This document shows positions 49,960 to 58,316 of a stretch of DNA of 64,000 bases, in pieces (positions within the stretch are counted from its first letter, which is position 1; every line of letters starts with the position of its first letter). Source of the DNA: Solidesulfovibrio magneticus RS-1 (GTDB lineage: Bacteria > Desulfobacterota > Desulfovibrionia > Desulfovibrionales > Desulfovibrionaceae); the NCBI RefSeq assembly GCF_000010665.1, contig NC_012796.1, positions 3,377,501-3,441,500 on the forward strand, read 5' to 3'. Both the position numbers and the translations under genes were made by a program. The notes under the pieces were generated by a model that searched no databases, had not been told where the DNA came from, and saw only the letters and a program-made list of their open reading frames with translations.

Positions 49960-51036
49960 TCACCATTCCGGCTCAACACTTATAACACCAAACTGAGCAA
50001 CATTATTCTTCCCAGTACCTTTTACATCGTACATAGCCTTATCCGCACAATTCAGAAGTTCATCCGACGACATACCCAACTGATACCCAGCGACCCCAAT
50101 AGACACCGTAAACTTAACTATTTGTTCTGCCAGCTTCCCATTTAATCTTGGTCTGAATTCATAATTTTGAACCGCCAAGCGTATTGCGTCAGAATGAAGC
50201 AATGCCTCATCGACAGAAACATCACAAACGACAACCAGTTCATCCCCTCCATATCGAGCTGCAAACCATCCATACTTCTCAGAATGAGCACTTATTATCT
50301 TTGCCAAAGTCCTCAAAACATCATCGCCGACCTGATGTCCATATGCGTCATTTACCTGTTTAAAATTATCAATGTCGAGCATCAAGACAGCAAGATGATT
50401 ATTATCTATCTGATTTTGTTCGACAGCATTACGAAGAAAAGACTCAAGATACCGACGGTTATGAAGGGGAGCCAAAAGGGGGTCAACATTAACCGTTTGC
50501 TCAAGAAATCGTGCTTTTCTTTCCCAGTCCTTTGCTTTTTCCTTATAATGCAATAACATGCTTTTCAGTAGAACTTTCAGTTTTGGCCTCAAAGCTTCGA
50601 GGTCATCAGCTTCGGAAAGCACCTCCAATGTCTCCCGCCCGAAGGTACTTAGCAACTTTCCCCGCTCTTGCTCTGAAGACAATGATTCGCTTATGAACTC
50701 ATTAACCACCATTGCAAGCGATGATGTAATATTTTTTTGAGACTCAAGCTCATCTTCAGCACTGACAGTAACCTGGTTACTTGCTATAAACATTTCAAGG
50801 TCTTCGATAATTTGATCAAAATTATTATCCGAAGAATCTTTTTTAGACAATCGACTAAATACTGTTTTTTGCATTGCCGATTTTTGTTCATCAGTGAATA
50901 TCGAGAAATTACCAACCAAATTCCTGACAAAAAGAACAACGGCGAGCCAGGATGGCTTACCCCCGCATCCAATCTTGTGCATTTCAGAACATAATTTTTT
51001 AATCGCGCAAGAATCGGTTTGACAATCGCTTGGCAT
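49960..51036 (-). CDS. GGDEF-domain protein, predicted diguanylate cyclase (copy 2)
   Basis: 358 residues, same layout as copy 1 with RYGGDELVVV. Substitutions cluster in the catalytic domain (FKQVNDAYG versus FKEVNDTYG, RPRLNGKLAEQIVKF versus KPRINGKLADGSIRF, DNNHLAVL versus DNSPLSVL), while the N-terminal sensor part is nearly unchanged. At nucleotide level 50104-50480 is visibly more diverged than its flanks. The Cys-rich N-terminus (CQTDSCAIKKLCSEMHKIGCG) is conserved. Confidence 0.88.
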   Translation of the reverse strand: MPSDCQTDSCAIKKLCSEMHKIGCGGKPSWLAVVLFVRNLVGNFSIFTDEQKSAMQKTVFSRLSKKDSSDNNFDQIIEDLEMFIASNQVTVSAEDELESQKNITSSLAMVVNEFISESLSSEQERGKLLSTFGRETLEVLSEADDLEALRPKLKVLLKSMLLHYKEKAKDWERKARFLEQTVNVDPLLAPLHNRRYLESFLRNAVEQNQIDNNHLAVLMLDIDNFKQVNDAYGHQVGDDVLRTLAKIISAHSEKYGWFAARYGGDELVVVCDVSVDEALLHSDAIRLAVQNYEFRPRLNGKLAEQIVKFTVSIGVAGYQLGMSSDELLNCADKAMYDVKGTGKNNVAQFGVISVEPEW

Positions 51037-51277
51037 ATATTCCCTTTAGGAACGTTTTGACATTAACTCTAATCTCTAACCCAATAGCACCGCCGACACA
51101 AGTACTGCATCTGGCAATACCGAACTCACCGAGACTGCCAGAGTTGGTTGTCTCGGGGAACCCCGTGCAATCCACTTACTGCTTTTCATGGAAACATTTT
51201 TTTTGTATTTTTTGAAATACGCAGTTACTCTATATTGGGTGTGACGTCCTTCACGATCGCCAGCAGGCGAGACAGAT

Positions 51278-52477
51278 ATGGCTTTGAAATATCAAATAAT
51301 GTTGCCGTTACTCATGCTCCTTGCCCTCCTCGGCACGTGGATGACGGTTGGCAAGGTCTATGCTTCAGAAATAAAGGAGAACTCAGGTCTTCTGGCCCAG
51401 CGATGGCCGCCACCCGATGCGTATCCCGCGAGACCAAAAGGTCCTCAACCCGACCCTCCACCAAGATTAGGTCAAGACGACAGAGGCAGGCCACCTGGCC
51501 CATGGCCACATAGGCCCGGCATGCCACCACCTCCTCCCCCGGGTCGTGGATCGCCTGATCGCCGACCGCCCGAACCTCCCCCCAGACTTGGGCAGGATGG
51601 CTGGAGAAGACCGCCAGGACCATTGCCACAGACGCCCGGCATGCCCCCTCCAAACTTGGGCTGGGGTTTTCCCGGATCACCAGCATCCGAACCAAGGCAG
51701 GACGGCAGGAGAAATGCTGTTGCGTCAGAGACAGAACAACCGGTCCAGAAACACATCCCCCCCGCAGTCATTCCCTCTGGGGAAACACCGGACCAACGCC
51801 GCGACAGTGAACAGACGTCCATGACACATCCAAAGCCCAACCCCAGCCCACAGCCTGAAACAATGGCAGACCTTACCAGAAGGTTCAGCAGTTCGCCAAT
51901 TTTTATCGCGACTGGCCTCGCTACGGGCTGCGCTGCAACTATTGTTTATTTGTATATCATGAATTGCAAACGCAAGAACCGTCGAGAAGAAACTCTTCGT
52001 GAAGAAGCTGCACAAACATCTTCACACAACTTTCAAGATCGAGTTAAAATGAATCACGAAGAACAGATCAGAAAGAATCTTGAGGATCAAAGCAATGCCT
52101 ATTTGCAGCGGGAAGCCGCTCGACGTCAACGTCAAAAGCACAATGAATTTCTTAATGAATCTTGGCAACGTGCTCAAAGAAAACGACAAGAAAAAAAAGA
52201 ACGAACGGAAACACATAACCACAAACAGAAAGGTAACAACCAACAAAAGACCTCGAGAACGGCAGACCATCGAGACATATCGCATGACAAAAAGTGGGCG
52301 TGTTCGATTCTCGGTGTCAATTTACGGGCCTCTCCAAGAGAAATAAAACGATCATACATTAAAATGATAAAAAAAACCCACCCAGACAAGGCAAGCTCTA
52401 TAAACAAAGCCACGGAAGCCGAGTTTCTGGAAAAAGCAAAGCTCATCAATGTTGCCTATGATATTATGAAGAAATGA
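51278..52477 (+). CDS. Membrane-anchored J-domain protein with Pro-rich exterior (copy 2)
   Basis: 399 residues, nearly identical to 19039-20238 with about nine substitutions, mostly in the cytoplasmic linker (INHEEQ, HKQKGNNQQKTS). Signal peptide, Pro/Arg-rich extracytoplasmic region, single transmembrane helix and C-terminal HPD-containing J domain are all intact. The gene is divergent from the GGDEF gene across a 240-bp conserved intergenic region that must hold both promoters. Confidence 0.85.
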   Translation: MALKYQIMLPLLMLLALLGTWMTVGKVYASEIKENSGLLAQRWPPPDAYPARPKGPQPDPPPRLGQDDRGRPPGPWPHRPGMPPPPPPGRGSPDRRPPEPPPRLGQDGWRRPPGPLPQTPGMPPPNLGWGFPGSPASEPRQDGRRNAVASETEQPVQKHIPPAVIPSGETPDQRRDSEQTSMTHPKPNPSPQPETMADLTRRFSSSPIFIATGLATGCAATIVYLYIMNCKRKNRREETLREEAAQTSSHNFQDRVKMNHEEQIRKNLEDQSNAYLQREAARRQRQKHNEFLNESWQRAQRKRQEKKERTETHNHKQKGNNQQKTSRTADHRDISHDKKWACSILGVNLRASPREIKRSYIKMIKKTHPDKASSINKATEAEFLEKAKLINVAYDIMKK

Positions 52478-52821
52478 AGTCGCAGACGACGAGCTGTTTT
52501 TCACACGTCGACGAAGGTGAACCTGGGAGCCTACCAGACATCAACGCCAGCGAGGTTGAGAGGACACCTCACTGGCATGCTCAGTGCCAAAATGGGGACC
52601 GTCTGCCCAAAATTTTACCCGCGCAACACAGCCTGACCAGAAAAACCCGCAAATCCGGGCCATCTCCCCAGCCGCCTGCCCGTACACGGGCCAACGTCTG
52701 CCCGAATGTTATCCAAAATTCCCTCGTTATCCTGTATGGTTGGCCAAGATGTTATCCAACCCGGTTATCCACATGATAAAAGGGGCCAGGCCGAAACAGA
52801 CCTAACCCCTTGAATTAATTC

Positions 52822-52866
52822 TGGTGCGCCCAGCAGGATTCGAACCTGCGGCCGTCTGCTTAGAAG
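52822..52866 (-). tRNA. 3' half of tRNA-Arg(UCU), second attachment-site remnant
   Basis: Same fragment as 20583-20627 with one T-loop difference (TTCGAAT). The anticodon TCT is followed by the T arm, acceptor strand and CCA. The sequence on its 5' side (GGCGAAGCGCC before TTCTAAG) does not supply a matching 5' half, so this too is a remnant. Confidence 0.88.
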
Positions 52867-53032
52867 GGCGCTTCGCCAAATGCTATCGACTGATATAATT
52901 GAGCTTTTTTCTCGAACGAGCCCCCTCCCCTGGATAAAATCGATCCTGTCTGGGACATTTCAGGTTCTCCAAAGGTTCTCCAAAATCCCGGTTATCCAGG
53001 TCTGGAGAACCTATTTCAGCGTTATCCGGTAG
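52856..53032. repeat. att-type repeat, copy 4
   Basis: It begins with the tRNA core CTGCTTAGAAGG, diverges for about 60 bp, then returns to the family sequence (GGATAAAATCGATCCTG, CAAAATCCCGGTTATCCAGG, GGAGAACCTATTTCAGCG, TTATCCGGTAGG). It is the most diverged of the four copies and probably the outer boundary. Confidence 0.8.
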
Positions 53033-53532
53033 GGAAAGCAGATGGACAGAGGAATATTAAATATATTAGACAGATAAAGCCATTACCCAAAAAGTTTCAA
53101 TTTGATGTATTTGAAACGCAAAACGAAGCAAGAGTGGTTCATTCATTAATGTTACGAACCTACGGATCATACTAGTACCATCATCGTTGATATTTATTCA
53201 ACAAATGGAACAAATGAATATCTGTTACCAACTCGACATGTAGTCAGACCTAAATGTTTCCATTCACAAGAAAATATCCAAAATTAAACCGTGAGTCTTG
53301 TTGTCTCGTTACAGGTTGATAGGAATTGTCCGCAATCCTCTCCCCAATTTTTTCGAATTGCCAGCAGTACGACCAGACTCTCTTGCTATTTAAGCCCTTT
53401 AAGGGCGTTACAAAAATTATTGGAAAAATTCCATACTCCCAGAATTCAACGGTTGTGTATCGTGTCCCCATTGCTCGTGCTGATTTTCTGGGGTATACTA
53501 AATTACATGAAAAATTAGTTCCCGGAGTAAAT

Positions 53533-54222
53533 ATGGCCAAAGTGCAAAATTCTGGCAAGAGCAGGAGAGTAGGAGAGCAGGAGAGCAGGAGAGCAGGAGA
53601 GCAGGAGAGCAGGAGAGCAGGAGATTTCGACGAAATGGACATGCACGTCAAGTCACGTGGGATCCACCACCGCATGAGTAGACGCAGAACGGAACAACCG
53701 AGCGAGAGAAATCTACTCGTATGGTTAGTCTCGGCCATGGTTGTTATTGCCATTATCGGGGTGGTTGTAGTTTTACAATCGGGTGTTAGAAATCGTCGTC
53801 TTTCTGAAACCGCTCTGCCCTCTGGAGTTGGGCCAGAACAGATGCGCCTCATCAATACCCCTTTCTCAGTTGGTATTGGTTCTGGCCAGATGCAGCTGAT
53901 CAAACAAAACACACCCTTTTTAGGTCTTTATTTGAGTGATATGTCTCCAGATTTAGCCGCACAGCTAAGACTAGCCATCAACCGAGGAGTCTATGTTAAC
54001 GACGTTGTTCCTTTATCCCCAGCAGAGACAGCTGGGATAAAACCTGGTGACGTCGTAACTCAATTGGACGGAACGGACCTGATCAAGTCGAATGTCGTAG
54101 GCATTGTTTTGTCTAAACATTTACCCGGTGACGTTGTACAAGCAATCATTATACGCAACCAAACACAGCTCGCAACAAATATAAGACTAGAAACAATGCA
54201 AAACCAGCTAAAGTCATTCTAA
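53533..54222 (+). CDS. Membrane-anchored PDZ protein with N-terminal octanucleotide tract
   Basis: 229 residues; the ATG follows CGGAGTAAAT. Residues 9-30 are a GEQESRRA peptide repeat encoded by eight 8-bp units. A single transmembrane helix (about 60-80, VWLVSAMVVIAIIGVVVVLQ) and a C-terminal PDZ domain follow (about 130-225, FLGLYLSDMSPDL, RGVYVNDVVPLSPAETAGIKPGDVVTQLDG). There is no protease domain. It resembles PDZ anchors of the DegS/MamP type without a heme motif. It should scaffold or sense proteins in the periplasm. Confidence 0.75.
   Translation: MAKVQNSGKSRRVGEQESRRAGEQESRRAGDFDEMDMHVKSRGIHHRMSRRRTEQPSERNLLVWLVSAMVVIAIIGVVVVLQSGVRNRRLSETALPSGVGPEQMRLINTPFSVGIGSGQMQLIKQNTPFLGLYLSDMSPDLAAQLRLAINRGVYVNDVVPLSPAETAGIKPGDVVTQLDGTDLIKSNVVGIVLSKHLPGDVVQAIIIRNQTQLATNIRLETMQNQLKSF
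53559..53622 (+). repeat. Octanucleotide tandem repeat (8 x GAGCAGGA)
   Basis: Eight contiguous 8-bp units, seven identical and the second with T for C, inside the first 30 codons of the PDZ gene. Because 8 is not a multiple of 3, gain or loss of one or two units shifts the reading frame. This is typical of a phase-variable locus. Confidence 0.95.
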
Positions 54223-54384
54223 ATACTTGCAACTATTAAACACAAAATCGTTTCCTTCGCGTGCACGTAATCCCTTAAAACAACAGGAGATATACTAACA
54301 ATAACTGCCACGATATCAACAAAACAATGAGGCTTAACACAACAAACTTCAACCGTTAACAACATACCCCAAGGATTTAATACT

Positions 54385-54714
54385 ATGACGATCATGTTCA
54401 GAGAAGACAATACAGGCGACAACAAAAAGACTCTACACATTGACCTTGCAGGGCATCTCGACATATTTTCGCATGAACAATTCAACAACTACAAACTATA
54501 CATTGACGAATGCAACAAAGTAGTTATTAATATGTCAGGTCTTGAACACCTCGACAGTAGTTCACTTGGATTGCTCCTCATGTTGCGAGAGCGTGCAGGT
54601 GGCACGACTGCAAACATTGAGATCATAAATTGCTCGCCTTCAATATTTAAGATATTCACTGCCGTGAAATTCAATCTCCTGTTCAACATAACTCCAAAAA
54701 ATCACACTTCATAA
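54385..54714 (+). CDS. STAS-domain anti-sigma factor antagonist
   Basis: 109 residues, one STAS domain: HIDLAGHLDIFSHEQF, then KVVINMSGLEHLDSSSLGLLLMLRERAG with the phosphorylatable Ser, and IFKIFTAVKFNLLFNI. In partner switching the unphosphorylated form captures the HATPase kinase. The genes directly downstream encode that kinase type and the matching phosphatase type. Confidence 0.9.
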   Translation: MTIMFREDNTGDNKKTLHIDLAGHLDIFSHEQFNNYKLYIDECNKVVINMSGLEHLDSSSLGLLLMLRERAGGTTANIEIINCSPSIFKIFTAVKFNLLFNITPKNHTS

Positions 54715-54787
54715 CAATGAACCTGACAAACTGCATGATGGACTAACGATCACTAAAGAACATCTTTAGACACAAACAGGAACTATT

Positions 54788-55732
54788 ATGACTACAAGCA
54801 TGACTTCTGACAGTCAGCCGTGTATGAACAAAAATATTCTTGTCGTTGAAGACGATAAACTCTCAGCCAACCTTATTGAGAGTTATCTTACTAAATTTGG
54901 TTACGCAGTTACCTGTGCAGCCGATGGCGAATCAGCTTGGAATATTCTGCTGCAAGACACTACGCGATTCAAATGCATCCTCCTTGATTATATGCTCCCT
55001 GATATTGATGGCATGGAAGTCTTGCATCGAATAAAAAAGGCTCCAGGCCTTAGCGAAATACCTGTTATTTTTGTAACTTCATTAAACGATGTAGAAACTA
55101 TTCAAAACGCGTTTGCACATGGAGCATTTTCATATCTAACAAAACCACTTGATATAAAATTAATGAAAAGCATAGTCCATGCTGCAATCGATAGATGTAA
55201 AATCAACTTCGACATCGCCAAGGACAGACAAGAGTCTGAACGATCACTTGAACTTCTCAATTCGGGAATTTTCCACTGCAGGACATTAGATGAAGCACAA
55301 TTGCTTGCAAAGACTCTTGCCATGGCATGCCCAGATTCTGGAAAAGTATCATCGGGTCTTCTTGAGTTGTTAATAAATGGGATAGAACATGGAATGCTTG
55401 ATATTACTTACGACGACAAAACAAAACTCGTACTTTCAGAATCATGGAAAGAAGAAGTTAATCGCCGACTAAAGCTTAAGTGTTATCTTGACAAAAAAGT
55501 TACAGTCTTATTTGAGCGAAAATTTGGCGAGATAGTACTAACAATCAGGGATGACGGTCCTGGATTCGATTGTCAATGCTATTTAGAATTTGATCCAGCA
55601 CGCGCCATGCACCCACATGGGAGAGGAATAGCTATGGCTTGCATGTTTAACCTGGACAATGTTGAATTCTTAGGAAATGGCAATACTGTCCGTGTAACAA
55701 TAAGTACTGGACACAACTCCCCCACTCTTTAG
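54788..55732 (+). CDS. Receiver-HATPase fusion (switch kinase)
   Basis: 314 residues. The receiver is at about 15-135 (VVEDDKLSANL, LLDYMLPDIDGMEVL with phospho-Asp, VTSL, LTKPLD). A C-terminal RsbW-type HATPase follows at about 190-310 (LLELLINGIEHG N-box, LTIRDDGPGFD, HGRGIAMACM). There is no HisKA, so it is a protein Ser/Thr kinase or anti-sigma factor gated by phosphorylation. It presumably phosphorylates the STAS protein encoded 73 bp upstream. The upstream histidine kinase is not in the neighbourhood. Confidence 0.88.
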   Translation: MTTSMTSDSQPCMNKNILVVEDDKLSANLIESYLTKFGYAVTCAADGESAWNILLQDTTRFKCILLDYMLPDIDGMEVLHRIKKAPGLSEIPVIFVTSLNDVETIQNAFAHGAFSYLTKPLDIKLMKSIVHAAIDRCKINFDIAKDRQESERSLELLNSGIFHCRTLDEAQLLAKTLAMACPDSGKVSSGLLELLINGIEHGMLDITYDDKTKLVLSESWKEEVNRRLKLKCYLDKKVTVLFERKFGEIVLTIRDDGPGFDCQCYLEFDPARAMHPHGRGIAMACMFNLDNVEFLGNGNTVRVTISTGHNSPTL

Positions 55733-55753
55733 CAATGCATTTACGAGATATAT

Positions 55754-56989
55754 ATGAATTTTAACATTACTAATTTGCGTGAATCGATAGAGTTTCTAAA
55801 CATTCTCTTCGAAAAAATTCCTTCGGTCGTCATGCTGGTCGACAAAGATTTAGTCGTCCAAGAAGTTAATGACGCATATCAGGTTATATTCGGGCTACCT
55901 CGCGAGCAAGCTGTTGGTCAACGATGTGGGAATGCACTCAAATGCGCTTTTGCAGTTACTGAGGAAACATTATGCGGCGAAACAAGCAACTGCGAGCAAT
56001 GCCTTCTTCGTCAGGCAGCTATTCAAACTCTCTTACAACAAGTCCCTGCTGATCAAGAAAAACTTGTTCACACTTTTTTTATCAATGGCTCAAGAGAGGA
56101 ACGTCATTTTGAATTCAGTACCCGCTACGTCACATTCCATGGCGAACAAATGGTGCTGGTAATTCTCTATGATGTTACAAAACTTGAAGTTCAAAAACTC
56201 GAATTAATAGACAAGCAGTCTAAAATCGACGAATCACTTAAAGCCGCAGGCATAGTTCAGCTCAGTCTTTTGCCTAAGAAACTACCACATGTTAAAACAG
56301 TCGACTTTTCATGGAAATTCATACCATGCGAAGGCATTGGTGGTGACATTTTAAATGTGGTACATCTTGATAAAGACAATATCGGACTTTACATGTTAGA
56401 CGTTGCTGGACATGGTGCTCCTTCAGCAATGATATCTGTCTTGGTCTATCAACTGATGAACTCACAAACTGGCATCCTCTTAGACAATACGACAACACCA
56501 CCGCTTATTCGAAAGCCTGAAGAAGTTTTGAACCTACTTGACAAAGAGTTTCCTTTGATGCGGTTCAAAAGACACTTCACTATAGTTTATGCGGTGCTTA
56601 ATCATCGCACAGGCACCTTAACCTATAGCAATGCAGCACACTGTTCACCGATTGTGTTAACTCAAGATGGCGTCATCAAGACACTTGACGTTTCCGGAAC
56701 GGTTATCGGCATTGGTGCGATGCCTTTTGGGCAACAAACAATTGCACTCTCCCCAGGCGACAAGGTCGTATTGTTTAGTGATGGCGTAGAAGAAATGGGT
56801 AATGCTGATAACGAATTATTCGGCAGCGAAAGACTTGCAAACACATTAATCGCACTTAGAGACACTTCGACGGATGGCTTGGTGCAAGGCATATATAAAC
56901 AAGTCATGCACTTTGCAGGAGGGCACCCTCCAGTTGATGATTTAAGCATATTAGCCTTTGAGTACAAAGGTACGACGAGCAGTGTTTGA
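55754..56989 (+). CDS. PAS-SpoIIE protein phosphatase (RsbU/RsbP type)
   Basis: 411 residues. The PAS domain (about 12-140) carries a Cys cluster (CGETSNCEQCLLRQ). A coiled linker (about 140-165) and a PP2C-type SpoIIE domain follow (about 170-405) with metal-binding motifs GIGGDIL, LDVAGHG, LFSDGVEEMG and PPVDDLSILAF. It should dephosphorylate the STAS protein when its PAS input is active. It lies 21 bp after the switch-kinase gene and completes a three-gene switch. Confidence 0.92.
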   Translation: MNFNITNLRESIEFLNILFEKIPSVVMLVDKDLVVQEVNDAYQVIFGLPREQAVGQRCGNALKCAFAVTEETLCGETSNCEQCLLRQAAIQTLLQQVPADQEKLVHTFFINGSREERHFEFSTRYVTFHGEQMVLVILYDVTKLEVQKLELIDKQSKIDESLKAAGIVQLSLLPKKLPHVKTVDFSWKFIPCEGIGGDILNVVHLDKDNIGLYMLDVAGHGAPSAMISVLVYQLMNSQTGILLDNTTTPPLIRKPEEVLNLLDKEFPLMRFKRHFTIVYAVLNHRTGTLTYSNAAHCSPIVLTQDGVIKTLDVSGTVIGIGAMPFGQQTIALSPGDKVVLFSDGVEEMGNADNELFGSERLANTLIALRDTSTDGLVQGIYKQVMHFAGGHPPVDDLSILAFEYKGTTSSV

Positions 56990-57071
56990 CGACAATCAAT
57001 AACCCACATCAAGATCGGTAGGTATCAATGACTGATCACTACAGACTTTAATAATTTTTGTCGAGGCCATA

Positions 57072-58316
57072 ATGATAATAAAAGTTAGTACAAAAAGTTT
57101 GAAAGTCGGGATGTACATATCAAATCCAGGGATGAGCGAAGTCTCGAATCCAAATGTTTTCTTATCTGAAGGTGAAATCACAACAGATTTAGTTCTCCAA
57201 AAAATCGCAAGTTCAAACTACTCAGACACCTTTATCGACACAGAGAAAGGTGTTTATTTCGCAAAGCACAAAAAGAAAAAACAGGAAATCGAAAGCCTAT
57301 TTTCATCAACTGAAAACCTCGACAACCTCGATCCCTCAGATGCACAAACATTCGATTGCATCCTTGAATCAATTGATTTTGCAGAAAATCAATACACCCA
57401 GTTAATCGAGGACTGCAAAAAATTAATTTTAGCTGCCAAAGAATCTGGGAACATTGACACATCGCCTACGTATAAACTTGTAGATCACCTCATAAACAAT
57501 GACAACCAAACAAACTACGCAATGATGTTCCTTTCTAATCTCAGAGGACACGACGAACACACATACACTCACTGCATAAATGTAGCATTATTTTCAACAA
57601 TGTTTGGAAAATACCTTTCTCTTGGACCCGAGAACTTAATACATCTTGGGTTTGCTGGATTTTATCACGATATAGGCAAATTAAAAATTTCTGATAAAAT
57701 TATCAAAGGAACGAAAAAACAATCTGCAAAAGATTTGCTCGAGTTCCAAAAACATCCACTTTACAGCTATGACATGCTCTCAAAACAATGCACGATTCCA
57801 GATGATATCTTGCGCGCAGTCTTAGAACATCATGAAAATTATTCTGGCACTGGATACCCATGCAAGAAACAACGAAATGACATATCACCCCAGGCCTCGC
57901 TAATAAGTATTGTAGACACTTTTGACTCGTTAAAATCAGAAAGATCCTACCGCATGTCTGTATCACCCCACAAAGCTATTTCCGCTATATTTCAATCTAA
58001 AGGAGCAGCATTCTCTCCATCTTTAGTAGATAAGTTTGTTAAATTTATTGGAATATATCCGAACGGGTCAATTGTTGTTCTAAAAAACAATAAAAAAGCT
58101 ATCGTCATGTCTCAAAACATAAAGTCTTTGCTGTATCCAGTGGTCCGCATTGTCCTAGACGAAAACAATCGGCACTGTGAACCACAAGACATAGACTTAT
58201 ACGAAGCCAAGGACATTGATGACAAGCATCATATTATTGATGTTCTTGATGCTAAGGATTGCAGGTTACATATTTCTGCATACATCAAAACAAAAGGTAA
58301 ATCATTAAAACTATAG
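57072..58316 (+). CDS. HD-GYP c-di-GMP phosphodiesterase
   Basis: 414 residues. The N-terminal DUF3391-like domain (about 1-120) is followed by HD-GYP (about 150-330): HTYTHCINVALFS, GFYHDIGKLKIS (HD), HPLYSYDML, EHHENYSGTGYPCKK (GYP motif in variant GTGYP) and SIVDTFDSLKSERSYR. About 80 further C-terminal residues follow. It degrades c-di-GMP or pGpG and so could oppose the two GGDEF proteins of the duplicated block. The gene follows the SpoIIE gene by 82 bp. Confidence 0.92.
   Translation: MIIKVSTKSLKVGMYISNPGMSEVSNPNVFLSEGEITTDLVLQKIASSNYSDTFIDTEKGVYFAKHKKKKQEIESLFSSTENLDNLDPSDAQTFDCILESIDFAENQYTQLIEDCKKLILAAKESGNIDTSPTYKLVDHLINNDNQTNYAMMFLSNLRGHDEHTYTHCINVALFSTMFGKYLSLGPENLIHLGFAGFYHDIGKLKISDKIIKGTKKQSAKDLLEFQKHPLYSYDMLSKQCTIPDDILRAVLEHHENYSGTGYPCKKQRNDISPQASLISIVDTFDSLKSERSYRMSVSPHKAISAIFQSKGAAFSPSLVDKFVKFIGIYPNGSIVVLKNNKKAIVMSQNIKSLLYPVVRIVLDENNRHCEPQDIDLYEAKDIDDKHHIIDVLDAKDCRLHISAYIKTKGKSLKL

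Larger units (their letters stand above)
49306..52867. repeat. 3.56 kb duplication, copy 2
   Basis: Second copy of 17067-20628, here continuous with a full-length integrase on its left. That makes this copy look ancestral or intact and the 17 kb copy truncated. Confidence 0.95.
52478..53532. other. Non-coding DNA with tRNA fragment and att-type repeat, copy 4
   Basis: 52478-52821 repeats 20239-20582. The tRNA half and repeat copy 4 follow to about 53032. 53033-53532 is AT-rich leader DNA of the PDZ-protein gene. An in-frame extension of that gene reaches 53326 but lacks a better start. No separate gene is seen. Confidence 0.65.

Noticed and set aside
53559-53622. CRISPR array
   Set aside because: The repeat is an 8-bp unit without spacers.
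53533-54222. Magnetosome PDZ protein (MamE/MamP)
   Set aside because: No protease triad, no CxxCH heme motif and no neighbouring magnetosome genes.
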